A stretch of DNA of 64,000 nt from Bacteroidia bacterium (lineage in GTDB: Bacteria > Bacteroidota > Bacteroidia > Flavobacteriales > Flavobacteriaceae), in contig JAUIBW010000006.1 in assembly GCA_030427585.1 (NCBI GenBank), positions 1 to 64,000 on the forward strand, given 5' to 3'. Below the pieces are notes generated by a model. It saw only the letters and a list, made by a program, of their open reading frames with translations. It was not told the DNA's origin and searched no databases. A program made the position numbers and the translations under genes. This document shows positions 18,965 to 27,775 of the stretch, piece after piece; positions within the stretch are counted from its first letter, which is position 1, and each line of letters opens with the position of its first letter.

Positions 18965-19780
18965 ATGGAAAAATTACCAAAAATAGGATTGCCTATTCTA
19001 ATTCTATTAGTATTAACAATCGTCTTTATTTCAAAATCAACAGAAACTATTGGTTCTGGAGAAGCTGGTGTACTTTATAAAACATTTGGAGGCGGTGTTG
19101 TTACAGACGCTCCACCTCTGGGAGAAGGTTTTCATATTGTTGCTCCATGGAATAAAGTAATTGTTTATGAAGTAAGGCAGCAAGAAGTTTTTGAAAAAAT
19201 GCAGGTACTTTCTTCTAATGGATTAGAAATTAAATTAGACGCTTCTGCATGGTTTCAACCAGATTATGAAAAATTGGGGCTATTACATCAGCAAAAAGGA
19301 GAAAATTATGTAGCACGAGTTTTATTGCCAACAATACGATCTGCGGCCCGTAGTGTAGTAGGAAGATATACTCCAGAACAACTATATTCTAGTAAACGAG
19401 ATGCAATCCAAAAAGAAATTTTTGAAGAGACAAAAAAGATAGTTGGTGATCAATACATTCAGCTTAATGAAGTATTGGTACGTGACGTAACATTACCATC
19501 TACAATCAAAGAAGCAATCGAGCGTAAACTAAAACAAGAGCAGGAAGCTTTAGAATACGAGTTTAGATTAGAAAAAGCCAAAAAAGAAGCCGAAAGACAA
19601 AAAATTGATGCAGAGGGTAAAGCAGTAGCGAATCAAATTTTAAGCGCCTCGCTAACAGATAAAATTCTTACAGAAAAAGGAATAGAAGCGACATTACAAC
19701 TTGCTAAATCACCTAATGCTAAGGTGGTCGTTGTAGGATCAGGAAAAAATGGAATGCCAATAATTCTCGGCAATCAGTAA
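18965..19780 (+). CDS. Prohibitin/SPFH-family membrane protein
   Basis: A 271-residue SPFH (band 7) protein: one N-terminal membrane anchor (about residues 7-24), the SPFH domain (VGSGEAG-like start GSGEAGVLYKTFGGG), then a charged coiled-coil region rich in Glu, Lys and Arg (about residues 185-215) and a C-terminal GIEATLQLAKSPNAKVVVVG segment typical of prohibitins. Such proteins form large membrane rings and act as scaffolds, often with FtsH-type proteases. It follows the VWA-like gene closely, and a palindromic terminator lies downstream. Confidence 0.9.
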   Translation: MEKLPKIGLPILILLVLTIVFISKSTETIGSGEAGVLYKTFGGGVVTDAPPLGEGFHIVAPWNKVIVYEVRQQEVFEKMQVLSSNGLEIKLDASAWFQPDYEKLGLLHQQKGENYVARVLLPTIRSAARSVVGRYTPEQLYSSKRDAIQKEIFEETKKIVGDQYIQLNEVLVRDVTLPSTIKEAIERKLKQEQEALEYEFRLEKAKKEAERQKIDAEGKAVANQILSASLTDKILTEKGIEATLQLAKSPNAKVVVVGSGKNGMPIILGNQ

Positions 19781-19805
19781 AAAAATATGAGTATATGATG
19801 ATGTT

Positions 19806-19836
19806 TACAGGCACTCTAGAGTGCCTGTACTTTTTA
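19806..19836 (+). terminator. Palindromic intrinsic terminator after the prohibitin-type gene
   Basis: A perfect 22-base palindrome (positions 19807-19828, arms beginning ACAGGCACTCT) followed by a T tract. Confidence 0.7.
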
Positions 19837-19933
19837 TGAATTGAAATATGTGTGAAACCTCTTGGGTAATTATAAACGCTATAAGCTAGCAGACGCTGTA
19901 CTATGAAGATCGTAAACACAAAAAATCATTCAA

Positions 19934-21073
19934 ATGGAGATAAAAAATAAGATGGATTCTTCTTTTTATATAAATAATCCAGATAATACATTTGTAGATA
20001 ATATAACTACTTGTATTCTAGATAAATGTGGTGATACAAAGGCATTTCATTCATCTTTGCCAGGGTATAAACCAACACCTTTGGTTTCTTTACCTAATCT
20101 ATCCGAAAAGTATAATGTTGGTAATATTTATATCAAAGACGAGTCGTTTCGTTTTGGTTTAAATGCATTTAAAGGGTTAGGAGCTTCATATGCTATACAC
20201 CAGATTCTGAAAAAGAAACCACAAATAGAAACTTTTTGTACTGCTACAGATGGTAATCACGGAAGGGCTGTGGCATGGTCAGCTAATTTTTTTAACAAAA
20301 AAGCAGTAGTCTTTGTTCCAAAAGGAACCACAGACCAACGTATAAAAGCTATTCAAAATGAGGGGGCTATAGTTGAACAAGTAGATGGTAATTATGATAA
20401 AACCTGCGCTTATGCTAAAGCAGCAAGTGAAAAAAATGGATGGGAGCTAGTACAAGATACTGCCTGGGAGAATTATGAAGAAATACCAGCATACATTATG
20501 GCAGGGTATTTAACACTCTTTCAAGAAATAGAAGATAGCCTTCACCATATGTCACACCCAAAAATAGATCTTGTTTTTCTACAAGCCGGCGTGGGGAGTT
20601 TTGCAGGAACAGGAATTAGATATTACTTAGAAAAGTATGGGGCAAACCGTCCTAAGATTATCATTGTAGAACCAACAGAGGCAGATGCAATTCTTGCCTC
20701 ATTTAAAAAAGGAAAAATAACGACTTCGTTAGGAAATAGTAAAACAATAATGGCAGGGCTTAATTGTGGAACACCTTCCTTAGGAGCATGGGATTTAATA
20801 AAAAATGGAAGTGATATCTCGATCAAAATTGATGATAAGTATTCGAGAGAAGCAATTCGAGAACTTTATTACTCTAATGGTTCAGACGCAAAAATTATTT
20901 CTGGAGAATCTGGCGCTAGTGGTTTAGCCGGTTTTATTGCGATCATGAAAGAACAAGAGTGCAAGCCGATAAAAGAAGCCCTAGATATAAGTGAAAGCAC
21001 TAATATTCTTTTTATAAGTACCGAAGGTGCAACAGATATAGATATGTTTAATAGTGTTATAAGTGAAAAATAA
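19934..21073 (+). CDS. dpaL: Diaminopropionate ammonia-lyase
   Basis: A 379-residue PLP-dependent beta-family enzyme that converts 2,3-diaminopropionate to pyruvate and ammonia. The PLP Lys is in RFGLNAFKGLGASYA, the substrate-binding segment in ATDGNHGRAVAW, and a glycine-rich cofactor loop in GVGSFAGTGIRYYL. The EPTEADAILASF and MAGLNCGTPSLGAW segments are diagnostic for this family (YgeX) against threonine dehydratases. Length is slightly short of the E. coli protein (398). The following acetyltransferase gene begins 22 bases downstream, but no uptake or biosynthesis gene for diaminopropionate is present. Confidence 0.9.
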   Translation: MEIKNKMDSSFYINNPDNTFVDNITTCILDKCGDTKAFHSSLPGYKPTPLVSLPNLSEKYNVGNIYIKDESFRFGLNAFKGLGASYAIHQILKKKPQIETFCTATDGNHGRAVAWSANFFNKKAVVFVPKGTTDQRIKAIQNEGAIVEQVDGNYDKTCAYAKAASEKNGWELVQDTAWENYEEIPAYIMAGYLTLFQEIEDSLHHMSHPKIDLVFLQAGVGSFAGTGIRYYLEKYGANRPKIIIVEPTEADAILASFKKGKITTSLGNSKTIMAGLNCGTPSLGAWDLIKNGSDISIKIDDKYSREAIRELYYSNGSDAKIISGESGASGLAGFIAIMKEQECKPIKEALDISESTNILFISTEGATDIDMFNSVISEK

Positions 21074-21095
21074 TTAATAGAACATTAGAATAGAA

Positions 21096-22016
21096 ATGAA
21101 AAAAATACTAGAAACCGAAAGATTATCTCTTCGTGAATTTAATCTAGAAGACTCTGATTTTGTTTTAGAATTGGTTAACTCTCCAAAGTGGATAGAATTT
21201 ATTGGAGATAGAAATGTTAGAACACAAGCAGAGGCAAAGGAATTTTTAGAAAATAATCTAATAAAAAGCTATAAAGAAAACGGGTTCGGTTTGTGGGTAG
21301 TTGTATTGAAAGAAACCAATACTTCTATAGGAATGTGTGGATTAGTAAATAGAGATACACTAGAGGATATTGATATCGGATTTGCAATGCTTCCAGAATA
21401 TTTTGGATCGGGGTATGGGTACGAAATAGCCAATGCAACAATAAACTATGCCAAAAACATCTTACATCTTGATAAAATTGTTGGAATAACAAACCCTAAT
21501 AACATTGCTTCGATTAAATTGTTAAACAAAATAGGGTTGCGTTTTGTGAAAACGATAGAATTACCAGAAAAGGATACCGTTCTATTTTTTTCTACTCCTA
21601 CAGATACAGATGTGAAAGAAGAAAATGAACTAAACCAACTAACAACAAGATTTTTTAGCCTGTTTACTAATACAGAAGGGAAAACTTCTAATGTTGAAGA
21701 AATTGAGAATATCTTTATAGCTAATGGTATTATAATAAGTAATACCTATGGTGTTCCGGAAATCTATGATCTTAATAAGTTTATAACTCCAAGAAAAAAA
21801 ATGCTAAGTGACGGGACACTTACAGATTTCAGAGAAAGTGAAATTTCACATAAAACAGAAATATACGGTAATGTAGCACAACGATTTAGTTTTTATGAAA
21901 AATCGGGTAAATTAAATGGCGTATATTTTGAATCTCGAGGAATGAAAACCATCCAGTTTATCAAGGTTGGCCTTAATTGGAAAATGTCTTCTGTAGCTTG
22001 GAGTGATGAAAAATAA
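21096..22016 (+). CDS. GNAT acetyltransferase fused to an NTF2-like domain
   Basis: A 306-residue two-domain protein. Residues 1-165 are a GNAT-3 type N-acetyltransferase of the RimJ/RimL kind, with TERLSLREF at the start, an acetyl-CoA-binding segment around YFGSGYGYEIANA and NPNNIASIKLLNKIGL. Residues about 185-306 form a separate domain with an NTF2-like pattern (N-terminal helix LTTRFFSLFTNTEG and C-terminal strands GMKTIQFIKVGLNWKMSSVAWSDE). I read this as one gene because the frame is continuous; it would be an unusual fusion. It follows dpaL closely, possibly in one transcript. Substrate unknown. Confidence 0.75.
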   Translation: MKKILETERLSLREFNLEDSDFVLELVNSPKWIEFIGDRNVRTQAEAKEFLENNLIKSYKENGFGLWVVVLKETNTSIGMCGLVNRDTLEDIDIGFAMLPEYFGSGYGYEIANATINYAKNILHLDKIVGITNPNNIASIKLLNKIGLRFVKTIELPEKDTVLFFSTPTDTDVKEENELNQLTTRFFSLFTNTEGKTSNVEEIENIFIANGIIISNTYGVPEIYDLNKFITPRKKMLSDGTLTDFRESEISHKTEIYGNVAQRFSFYEKSGKLNGVYFESRGMKTIQFIKVGLNWKMSSVAWSDEK

Positions 22017-22149
22017 GATGAAGTAATATATTGAATTTGCAGGCATAAAATAGATGTGATTTATGTTAAATTTAACATTTTTTAGGTTAAATTTTGGTAT
22101 CACACCGTAATTATATTACTTTTAAGCCTCAAACTCAACTAATGCTCAT

Positions 22150-25100
22150 ATGAAAAATAAAATGACCCGCCCAGTTCTACTGGGTTTAGGACTGGTCGCG
22201 CTATCCGCACTTGTAGTAAATTCTGTAAACAAAGAAAAATTAGAACAAAATACAAGTGAAATTGAAATTACCAATTTACGAAAACAACATGCTACGTATT
22301 TAAAAAACAGCCCCTACAAAGAGACTTTAAAACTTACAAAGTCTGAAAGAAAAGCCAAAGGGCTTCCACCAAATAGATATTTTGAGCAGATGTGGGAATT
22401 AACCATGAACCCTGCAACTGGTAAAACAGAACCAGAAAAGATCTATGCAGTTCAAAAACAATTAGCAAATACAGCAAAAAGAGCCCCGGGAGATGCACAA
22501 GATAATCCTTGGGTAGAAAGAGGTCCTAATGATATTGGAGGACGTACCCGAGCTATTTTATTTGACCCTAATGATGCCAATAATAGAAGAGTTTATGCCG
22601 GTGGTGTAAGTGGCGGATTATGGGTTAATAATGATATCACATCTGTAGCTTCACAATGGAGTCGAGTACAGAATGTTCCGGGTAACCTTTCGGTAACCTC
22701 AATTACTGTAGATCCCAGAAACTCAAATACATGGTATGTGGGTACAGGAGAACAATATACTGCCGGAGCTGTTGTTGGTAATGGTGTATATAGATCCATG
22801 GATGGAGGAACCACATGGCAGGCATTAAATATCCCGCCTGCTGGAGGAGGTAATATAAACTTTAATGCTTCAAACCTTTTCCTTTCAGGGATTTATTATG
22901 TAAATGATATTGTAGCTTGGAATAATACAGCTCAAAATCGTACCGAATTATTCGTTGGAGTAGGAGCACATAGATATGGAGACTCTTCTGGACCAACAAA
23001 CTGGTTGGGAATCCAATCTGCAGGAATTTATCGATCAATAGATGGCGGAGCAAATTGGAATAGAATAGAATCAGCTAATATGCAATACCAAAGAAATAAT
23101 GTAAATTATTACTATATACCTAATGATTTTGAAATAGGTGCAGATAATAGGTTATGGGTTGGTACAATTAATTCACCATTAGGAAATGGTGGAGGACGCG
23201 TATTTAGCTCTGTTGATGGTGCTACATGGACAGAAGCTGCGGCTTCTCCTCTTAATGATTCTAATAGAGTAGAATTAGAAGCTTCGGAAACTAATGCTAA
23301 CAAAATATATGCATTAACCCAAGGAGTTGCCAGAGATGCTAATAATAGAGTAATAGACCCTGTTCATGTTTATCGAAGTACAGATGGTTTTGCAACTGTC
23401 CCAACCGCAACAGCATTGCCAAATGATGTAGATAATGATATTCCTGCAAATGATTTTACCAGAGGACAAGCGTTTTATGATTTAATGATAGAATCTGATC
23501 CCAATAATGATGATATAGTATATGTGGGAGGAATAGACCTTTTTAGATCAACAAATAGTGGTAATGCATGGAGTCAGATCTCTAAATGGTCTAACAATAA
23601 TAATTTAGCTGGAATAGGAGCTTCTATTGTTCATGCAGATCAGCATGCAATGGCATTCAGACCAGGAAACTCAAATCAGGCAATTTTTGGTAATGATGGA
23701 GGGATGTATTACGCAAATAGCCTTTCTACAGCTGCAAATAATAACGTATTTGGAGCAAGAAATAATAATTATAATGTTACGCAGTATGTAAAGGCAGGTA
23801 TAGGACCTAATGGAGCTGGTGATGTAGCAGGTATTTTTTCTGCAGGAGCCCAGGATAATGGATCTCAGGCGTTTAGAAATGTTGTTCCAGGGATAAATGG
23901 ATCTGAACCATTAACAGGGGGAGATGGATTTTATACTTTTGTAGACAAAGATGGTCAATATATGATCGCAACCTATGTTCATAATGCTATTTATAGATTT
24001 AATTTACCTTGGGATGGACGCAGTAGAATACAAGGGGGGGCAACAACACTTGTAAATGACCGGAGGACTGGTGATTTTGTAAATCAAATGGGATATGATA
24101 GCGATGCCAATTACTTATTATCAAATGCCTCTTCCTATGATGCAACTACACAGACTTGGAATTATGCTATAAAAACAATCGATGTGGCAGGAAATAGAAA
24201 TGATGATATTACAAATGCATTATTAACAAGTAAACCTACTGCTTTTATAGCCTCTTCTTTTGCTAATAACACTTGGTATGTAGGTACTGCTTCAGGTGGT
24301 TTGTTAAGATTGACAAATGTAGGCCTGGGGGTAGCGAATTGGGAAGAAATAAATACTCCTTTTGTTGGATCTGTTTCCTCTGTTAGATTAGGAGCAACCG
24401 CAAATGATATCATGGTAACGATGCATAACTATGGTGTTACTAGTGTTTGGTATTCCTCTGATGCTGGAGCAAATTGGTTAAATAAAGAAGGAGATCTTCC
24501 AGATATCCCTGTTAGAGATATTTTACAAAACCCATTAGATAGAACAGAAGTTATTGTAGGAACACAACTAGGAGCGTGGGTCACTACCAATTTTGATGCA
24601 GCAAATCCAAATTGGATTAGATCACAAAATGGAATGAGTGATGCTAGTGTAACTTCTTTCGATTATTGGGAAATAAATGGAGATCAAAATAATAATACGA
24701 TTATAGCTTCAACCTATGGAAGAGGTTTGTTTACAGGTTCATTCACAGCAAATGGAGCACAGGATAACGAGGCCCCAACTGCACCAACAAATCTTGTTGC
24801 ATCTGATATTGTAGAAACTACATTAACATTATCCTGGACAGCATCTAATGATAATGTTGGAGTTACTGAGTATGATGTATATCAAGGAAATACTAGAATA
24901 GGATCTACTGGTGGAACCAGTGTAAACATTAATTCGTTAACAGCTAATACTTCTTATCAATTCAGAATCAGAGCTAAGGATGCTGCAGGAAACGAATCTG
25001 GATTTAGTAATACTCTTAATGTTACTACATTAGCTCCAGTACCTGTTGATCCTTGTGCAGGAGTAGCTGCCTATGTTTCTGGTCAGGCATATCCGGTAGG

Positions 25101-25890
25101 AAGCAGAGTGACATACTCAGGAGATTTATACGAGAGAACAGCTACAACCTGGACTAATCTTGGACCATGTGGAGCTCCGGGAGGAGATGCTCAAGCACCA
25201 ACAGAGCCAACAAACCTTGTGGCATCTAATGTTGCAGAAACTACACTAACACTATCTTGGAACGCATCTAATGATAACGTTGGTGTTACGGAATATGATG
25301 TATATCAAGGTAATACTAGAATCGGATCTACAGCCGAAACAAGTACTACTATTAATTCGTTAACAGCTAATACGCCTTACCAATTCAGAATTAAAGCTAA
25401 GGATGCTGCAGGAAACGAATCTGGATTTAGTAATATTCTTAATGTAAATACATTAGCTCCAGCACCTGTTGATCCTTGTGCAGGAGTAGCTGCCTATGTT
25501 TCTGGTCAGGCATATCCGGTAGGAAGCAAAGTGACTTATTTTGGAAATCTATATGAGAGAACCGCTACTACGTGGACTAATCTTGGGCCGTGTGGAGTTG
25601 CCGCTGCTGTTGCATCTGTCAATTCAGCCCAAAGTACCAGTCTTACGGGACCTCCGATAACTCCAATGCCTCTTGGCTTTTATCCTAATCCTGTAGAAAA
25701 TAATATGTATGTTACTACAACAGAAATATCAGAAATAAATTATATGATAATGAATACTACAGGACAAATTGTCGATCAAGGAATCATTACTAATAATACG
25801 GTAGACGTTCAAAATTTGAATAAAGGAATATATATACTGAAATTAAAATCAGAAAATGACATAATGATTAAACAATTCGTGAAAAAATAA
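22150..25890 (+). CDS. T9SS-secreted multidomain protein: Asp-box propeller, two FN3 and two chitin-binding-like modules
   Basis: A 1246-residue exported protein. After an N-terminal signal/membrane segment comes a region (about residues 110-870) with repeated Asp-box motifs of a sortilin/sialidase-like beta-propeller: RSMDGGTTW, RSIDGGANW, SSVDGATW, RSTNSGNAW and YSSDAGANW. Then two copies of an FN3 domain (about 875-965 and 1015-1105), each followed by a 43-residue module like CBM5/12 chitin-binding domains (AYVSGQAYPVGS...VTY...YERTATTWTNLGPC). The C-terminus (about 1176-1246) is a type A T9SS sorting domain (FYPNPVENN, GIYILKLKSEND, IKQFVKK). It is likely released or surface-attached; the catalytic role, if any, is unclear. 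The FN3-binding module pair is a 423-base tandem duplication. Confidence 0.9.
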   Translation: MKNKMTRPVLLGLGLVALSALVVNSVNKEKLEQNTSEIEITNLRKQHATYLKNSPYKETLKLTKSERKAKGLPPNRYFEQMWELTMNPATGKTEPEKIYAVQKQLANTAKRAPGDAQDNPWVERGPNDIGGRTRAILFDPNDANNRRVYAGGVSGGLWVNNDITSVASQWSRVQNVPGNLSVTSITVDPRNSNTWYVGTGEQYTAGAVVGNGVYRSMDGGTTWQALNIPPAGGGNINFNASNLFLSGIYYVNDIVAWNNTAQNRTELFVGVGAHRYGDSSGPTNWLGIQSAGIYRSIDGGANWNRIESANMQYQRNNVNYYYIPNDFEIGADNRLWVGTINSPLGNGGGRVFSSVDGATWTEAAASPLNDSNRVELEASETNANKIYALTQGVARDANNRVIDPVHVYRSTDGFATVPTATALPNDVDNDIPANDFTRGQAFYDLMIESDPNNDDIVYVGGIDLFRSTNSGNAWSQISKWSNNNNLAGIGASIVHADQHAMAFRPGNSNQAIFGNDGGMYYANSLSTAANNNVFGARNNNYNVTQYVKAGIGPNGAGDVAGIFSAGAQDNGSQAFRNVVPGINGSEPLTGGDGFYTFVDKDGQYMIATYVHNAIYRFNLPWDGRSRIQGGATTLVNDRRTGDFVNQMGYDSDANYLLSNASSYDATTQTWNYAIKTIDVAGNRNDDITNALLTSKPTAFIASSFANNTWYVGTASGGLLRLTNVGLGVANWEEINTPFVGSVSSVRLGATANDIMVTMHNYGVTSVWYSSDAGANWLNKEGDLPDIPVRDILQNPLDRTEVIVGTQLGAWVTTNFDAANPNWIRSQNGMSDASVTSFDYWEINGDQNNNTIIASTYGRGLFTGSFTANGAQDNEAPTAPTNLVASDIVETTLTLSWTASNDNVGVTEYDVYQGNTRIGSTGGTSVNINSLTANTSYQFRIRAKDAAGNESGFSNTLNVTTLAPVPVDPCAGVAAYVSGQAYPVGSRVTYSGDLYERTATTWTNLGPCGAPGGDAQAPTEPTNLVASNVAETTLTLSWNASNDNVGVTEYDVYQGNTRIGSTAETSTTINSLTANTPYQFRIKAKDAAGNESGFSNILNVNTLAPAPVDPCAGVAAYVSGQAYPVGSKVTYFGNLYERTATTWTNLGPCGVAAAVASVNSAQSTSLTGPPITPMPLGFYPNPVENNMYVTTTEISEINYMIMNTTGQIVDQGIITNNTVDVQNLNKGIYILKLKSENDIMIKQFVKK
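24770..25615 (+). repeat. Tandem duplication of an FN3 plus carbohydrate-binding module, period 423 bases
   Basis: Two in-frame copies (about 24770-25192 and 25193-25615) with an exact 423-base offset at several landmarks (for example CCAACAAA at 24784 and 25207, and the GTTGATCCTTG block at 25045 and 25468). The copies are highly similar at DNA level, including long identical stretches, suggesting recent duplication or gene conversion. Confidence 0.9.
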
Positions 25891-25916
25891 TAATTTTTTA
25901 TAACAGTGATTTGTTT

Positions 25917-25952
25917 AGGAGGTTGTCTGAAAGGGCAGCCTTCTTTTTTTTT
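25917..25952 (+). terminator. Terminator after the T9SS type A gene
   Basis: Imperfect 12-bp stem with several G-T pairs (AGGAGGTTGTCT / GGGCAGCCTTCT), GAAA loop and a run of eight or more Ts. Confidence 0.7.
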
Positions 25953-25987
25953 GAATATGTTATTTTAACTCATATTTATCTTTATGA

Positions 25988-26021
25988 ATAAAAAAGCCTC
26001 CATAATATAAATTATGAAGGC
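25988..26021 (-). terminator. Terminator for the minus-strand HHH gene
   Basis: Inverted repeat GCCTCCATAAT / ATTATGAAGGC (one mismatch) whose minus-strand product ends in a T run. It faces the plus-strand terminator just upstream, as expected between convergent genes. Confidence 0.55.
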
Positions 26022-26050
26022 CTACTAAATAGTAAAATGGTTAGTGGTTA

Positions 26051-26560
26051 CTACTTATCTTTAAGTTTCTTAGCTTGCTTTGTCCATTTATCTCTTTCAA
26101 TCCTACCAGGAAAGAATTGAATAAGTGTAGTTACTGTATCAATATCTTCTGTGGTAAATTTACTAATTTGATCAAAAGTATAGATACCAATACTGTTTAA
26201 TTTTTCTTCAATAAAAGGACCAATGCCGCTAATCAGCTTTAAATCATCTTTTTGAGAGGCATCTGCTTTACCAAAACTATCAAAATTTAATGTGGGCATT
26301 TCTCCACCATTAGTTACTGCAACTCCTCCATGATCATGCGTCTTAACCGCTTTAATTCCATTTTCAGGATTAGAAAATGTCGAATTTGCTTTTTCGTTAC
26401 TTACATTTTTAAGCATAGCATTTTCTCTTTCACATTCATCTAATGCTTTTTTATATTTCTTTTTGAGCGCTCTTTTCGATAGGAACTTTCCTAACAAAAA
26501 TGCCAGGAATAATAGCAATAATAGGCACCACCAATTTGCTTCGTTTAGAAAATCTAACAT
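26051..26560 (-). CDS. Membrane-anchored protein with helix-hairpin-helix-like C-terminal domain
   Basis: A 169-residue protein with an N-terminal membrane helix (about residues 8-26), a charged coiled coil (KKYKKALDECERENAML), a flexible middle and a C-terminal domain LKLISGIGPFIEEKLNSIGI with FDQISKFT, a typical HhH-like segment. Such domains occur in Bacteroidota next to OmpA genes and in ribosomal-protein-like names, but the function is unknown to me. It lies 13 bases downstream of the OmpA gene at 26574 on the same strand, so the pair is probably one operon. Confidence 0.75.
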   Translation of the reverse strand: MLDFLNEANWWCLLLLLFLAFLLGKFLSKRALKKKYKKALDECERENAMLKNVSNEKANSTFSNPENGIKAVKTHDHGGVAVTNGGEMPTLNFDSFGKADASQKDDLKLISGIGPFIEEKLNSIGIYTFDQISKFTTEDIDTVTTLIQFFPGRIERDKWTKQAKKLKDK

Positions 26561-26573
26561 AGTTGTAATATTT

Positions 26574-27497
26574 TTAGTTTACGGTTATTTCTATTCTTCT
26601 ATTTTTTGCTTTGTTTTCTTCGCTATCATTCGGAACAACAGGATTTGATTCTCCCTTAGATAAGGCTATAATCTTATCTTTAGCTATGCCTTGCGAAATA
26701 AGATATTCTCGCACATTATTTGCTCTTTGTTGTCCAAACCAAAGATTAGCTTCTTCCTCACCAACATCATCTGTATGACCAGTGATTACAACCGATTTAT
26801 CAGGGTATTTATTAATGTAATTTTTAAGCTCTAACGCATAATTAGATAAAGTTGCATCGGGTTGAAATGTTTTTTGTGCAAAATTAGAAAGCAACGTTCT
26901 GGTAACGATACTTTTTTCAACCTCGATCAATCTATCTTCATTTAATGTGTTGAAATTTAATAATATTCCGCCAGGATATTCTCCATTATCAGAATAGGTG
27001 TAATTATTTAATCGCGTTTTGGTTACAATACGATCTGCATTAATTCCAGCTTTAACCAAAATATCTTTAATAAAGTTAGCTCTAGAAATACCTAATTGTG
27101 TACTATCACTGTTTTCAGAAGAATTTTCATAACCATAAATAATAAGTTCCTGATCTTGGTGTTTCCCTAAATAGTCAGCTATTTGTTGACTAAAACCTTT
27201 TAAAGTATTTGGGATAAATACATCTGCATTGGTATTGTTAATTTTTAGGTTTTCAACGTATCTAAATACATCTTGCCCGTGAGGCCCTTTTGCAAATAAT
27301 CCAACATCTCTATTTGCTGCTGCGATACTATCTTCATATGCTTTTTTAGCTAACGCTTCTAATTCGGGGTCAGGTTTTTGTTCTACTACAGGTATACTTT
27401 CATCAGTGCTTTTTGAACACCAATCACAAGAGTAATACCACCATATTGCCAGCCAGGCAAAGAGTAAAAAAATAAGAAAAGAGGAGAAATTTTTCAT
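26574..27497 (-). CDS. OmpA-family protein with two OmpA-like domains
   Basis: A 307-residue membrane-anchored protein with an N-terminal helix (about residues 5-23) followed by a cysteine-containing linker. Residues about 85-185 look like a degenerate OmpA-type domain (IIYGYENSSENSDSTQLGISRANFIKDIL pattern, split here by position). Residues about 210-307 are a canonical peptidoglycan-binding OmpA domain (VITGHTDDVGEE, FGQQRANNVREYLISQGI, ENKAKNRRIEITV). It should tether the inner membrane or periplasmic complexes to peptidoglycan. It is co-directional with the HhH-like gene. Confidence 0.82.
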   Translation of the reverse strand: MKNFSSFLIFLLFAWLAIWWYYSCDWCSKSTDESIPVVEQKPDPELEALAKKAYEDSIAAANRDVGLFAKGPHGQDVFRYVENLKINNTNADVFIPNTLKGFSQQIADYLGKHQDQELIIYGYENSSENSDSTQLGISRANFIKDILVKAGINADRIVTKTRLNNYTYSDNGEYPGGILLNFNTLNEDRLIEVEKSIVTRTLLSNFAQKTFQPDATLSNYALELKNYINKYPDKSVVITGHTDDVGEEEANLWFGQQRANNVREYLISQGIAKDKIIALSKGESNPVVPNDSEENKAKNRRIEITVN

Positions 27498-27624
27498 GCG
27501 TTGTTGATTAGTATTGGTTTTTTAAAGTTATAAAAATGTTTATAATCAACCTATTATCGTGTTTAAATTCTATGAATTTAATGATAGAAAAAGATGAATT
27601 GCAAAAAAATAAGCTGAAGTGCGT
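27498..27624. other. Spacer between the divergent OmpA gene and the his promoter
   Basis: AT-rich, no gene or exact -7 box seen on the minus strand for the OmpA gene. Confidence 0.4.
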
Positions 27625-27653
27625 TTTGAGTAAAATTATTTTTTGTACATTCG
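27625..27653 (+). promoter_or_regulatory. Probable his operon promoter
   Basis: TTTG at 27625-27628 and TACATTCG at 27646-27653 (one mismatch from TAnnTTTG), 17 bases apart. Transcription would start near 27659, about 15 bases before the leader peptide ATG. Confidence 0.45.
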
Positions 27654-27673
27654 CAGGGTATTTAGAAAAAACA

Positions 27674-27730
27674 ATGAAAAATATATTTGTACATCATCAT
27701 CATTCTTACATTTTCGCTCAGGCGTGGTAA
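27674..27730 (+). CDS. Histidine leader peptide
   Basis: An 18-residue peptide MKNIFVHHHHSYIFAQAW encoded just upstream of an intrinsic terminator and hisG. Four consecutive CAT codons (27692-27703) make translation a sensor for charged tRNA-His: ribosomes stall there when histidine is scarce. The last codons (27717-27727) can pair with the left arm of the terminator, so a ribosome that reaches the stop codon covers them and lets the terminator form, whereas one stalled at His codons leaves them free to form an antiterminator. This is classic attenuation logic in a compact form. Confidence 0.85.
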   Translation: MKNIFVHHHHSYIFAQAW

Positions 27731-27775
27731 GTATGGTATGTGTATAACACAATAATATGAAAAACCCCGTTTGAG
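27717..27775 (+). promoter_or_regulatory. Candidate antiterminator of the his attenuator
   Basis: Bases 27717-27727 (CTCAGGCGTGG) can pair with 27765-27775 (CCCCGTTTGAG) over 11 positions with two G-T pairs and one mismatch. This helix excludes the terminator hairpin because it uses its left arm. Confidence 0.6.

Noticed and set aside
19934-21073. Threonine dehydratase or threonine synthase
   Set aside because: The residue pattern (AFKGLGASYA, EPTEADAILASF) matches diaminopropionate ammonia-lyase better.
27692-27703. CAT repeat as a microsatellite
   Set aside because: The four CATs are in frame in a short peptide followed by a terminator and hisG, so a leader peptide explains them.
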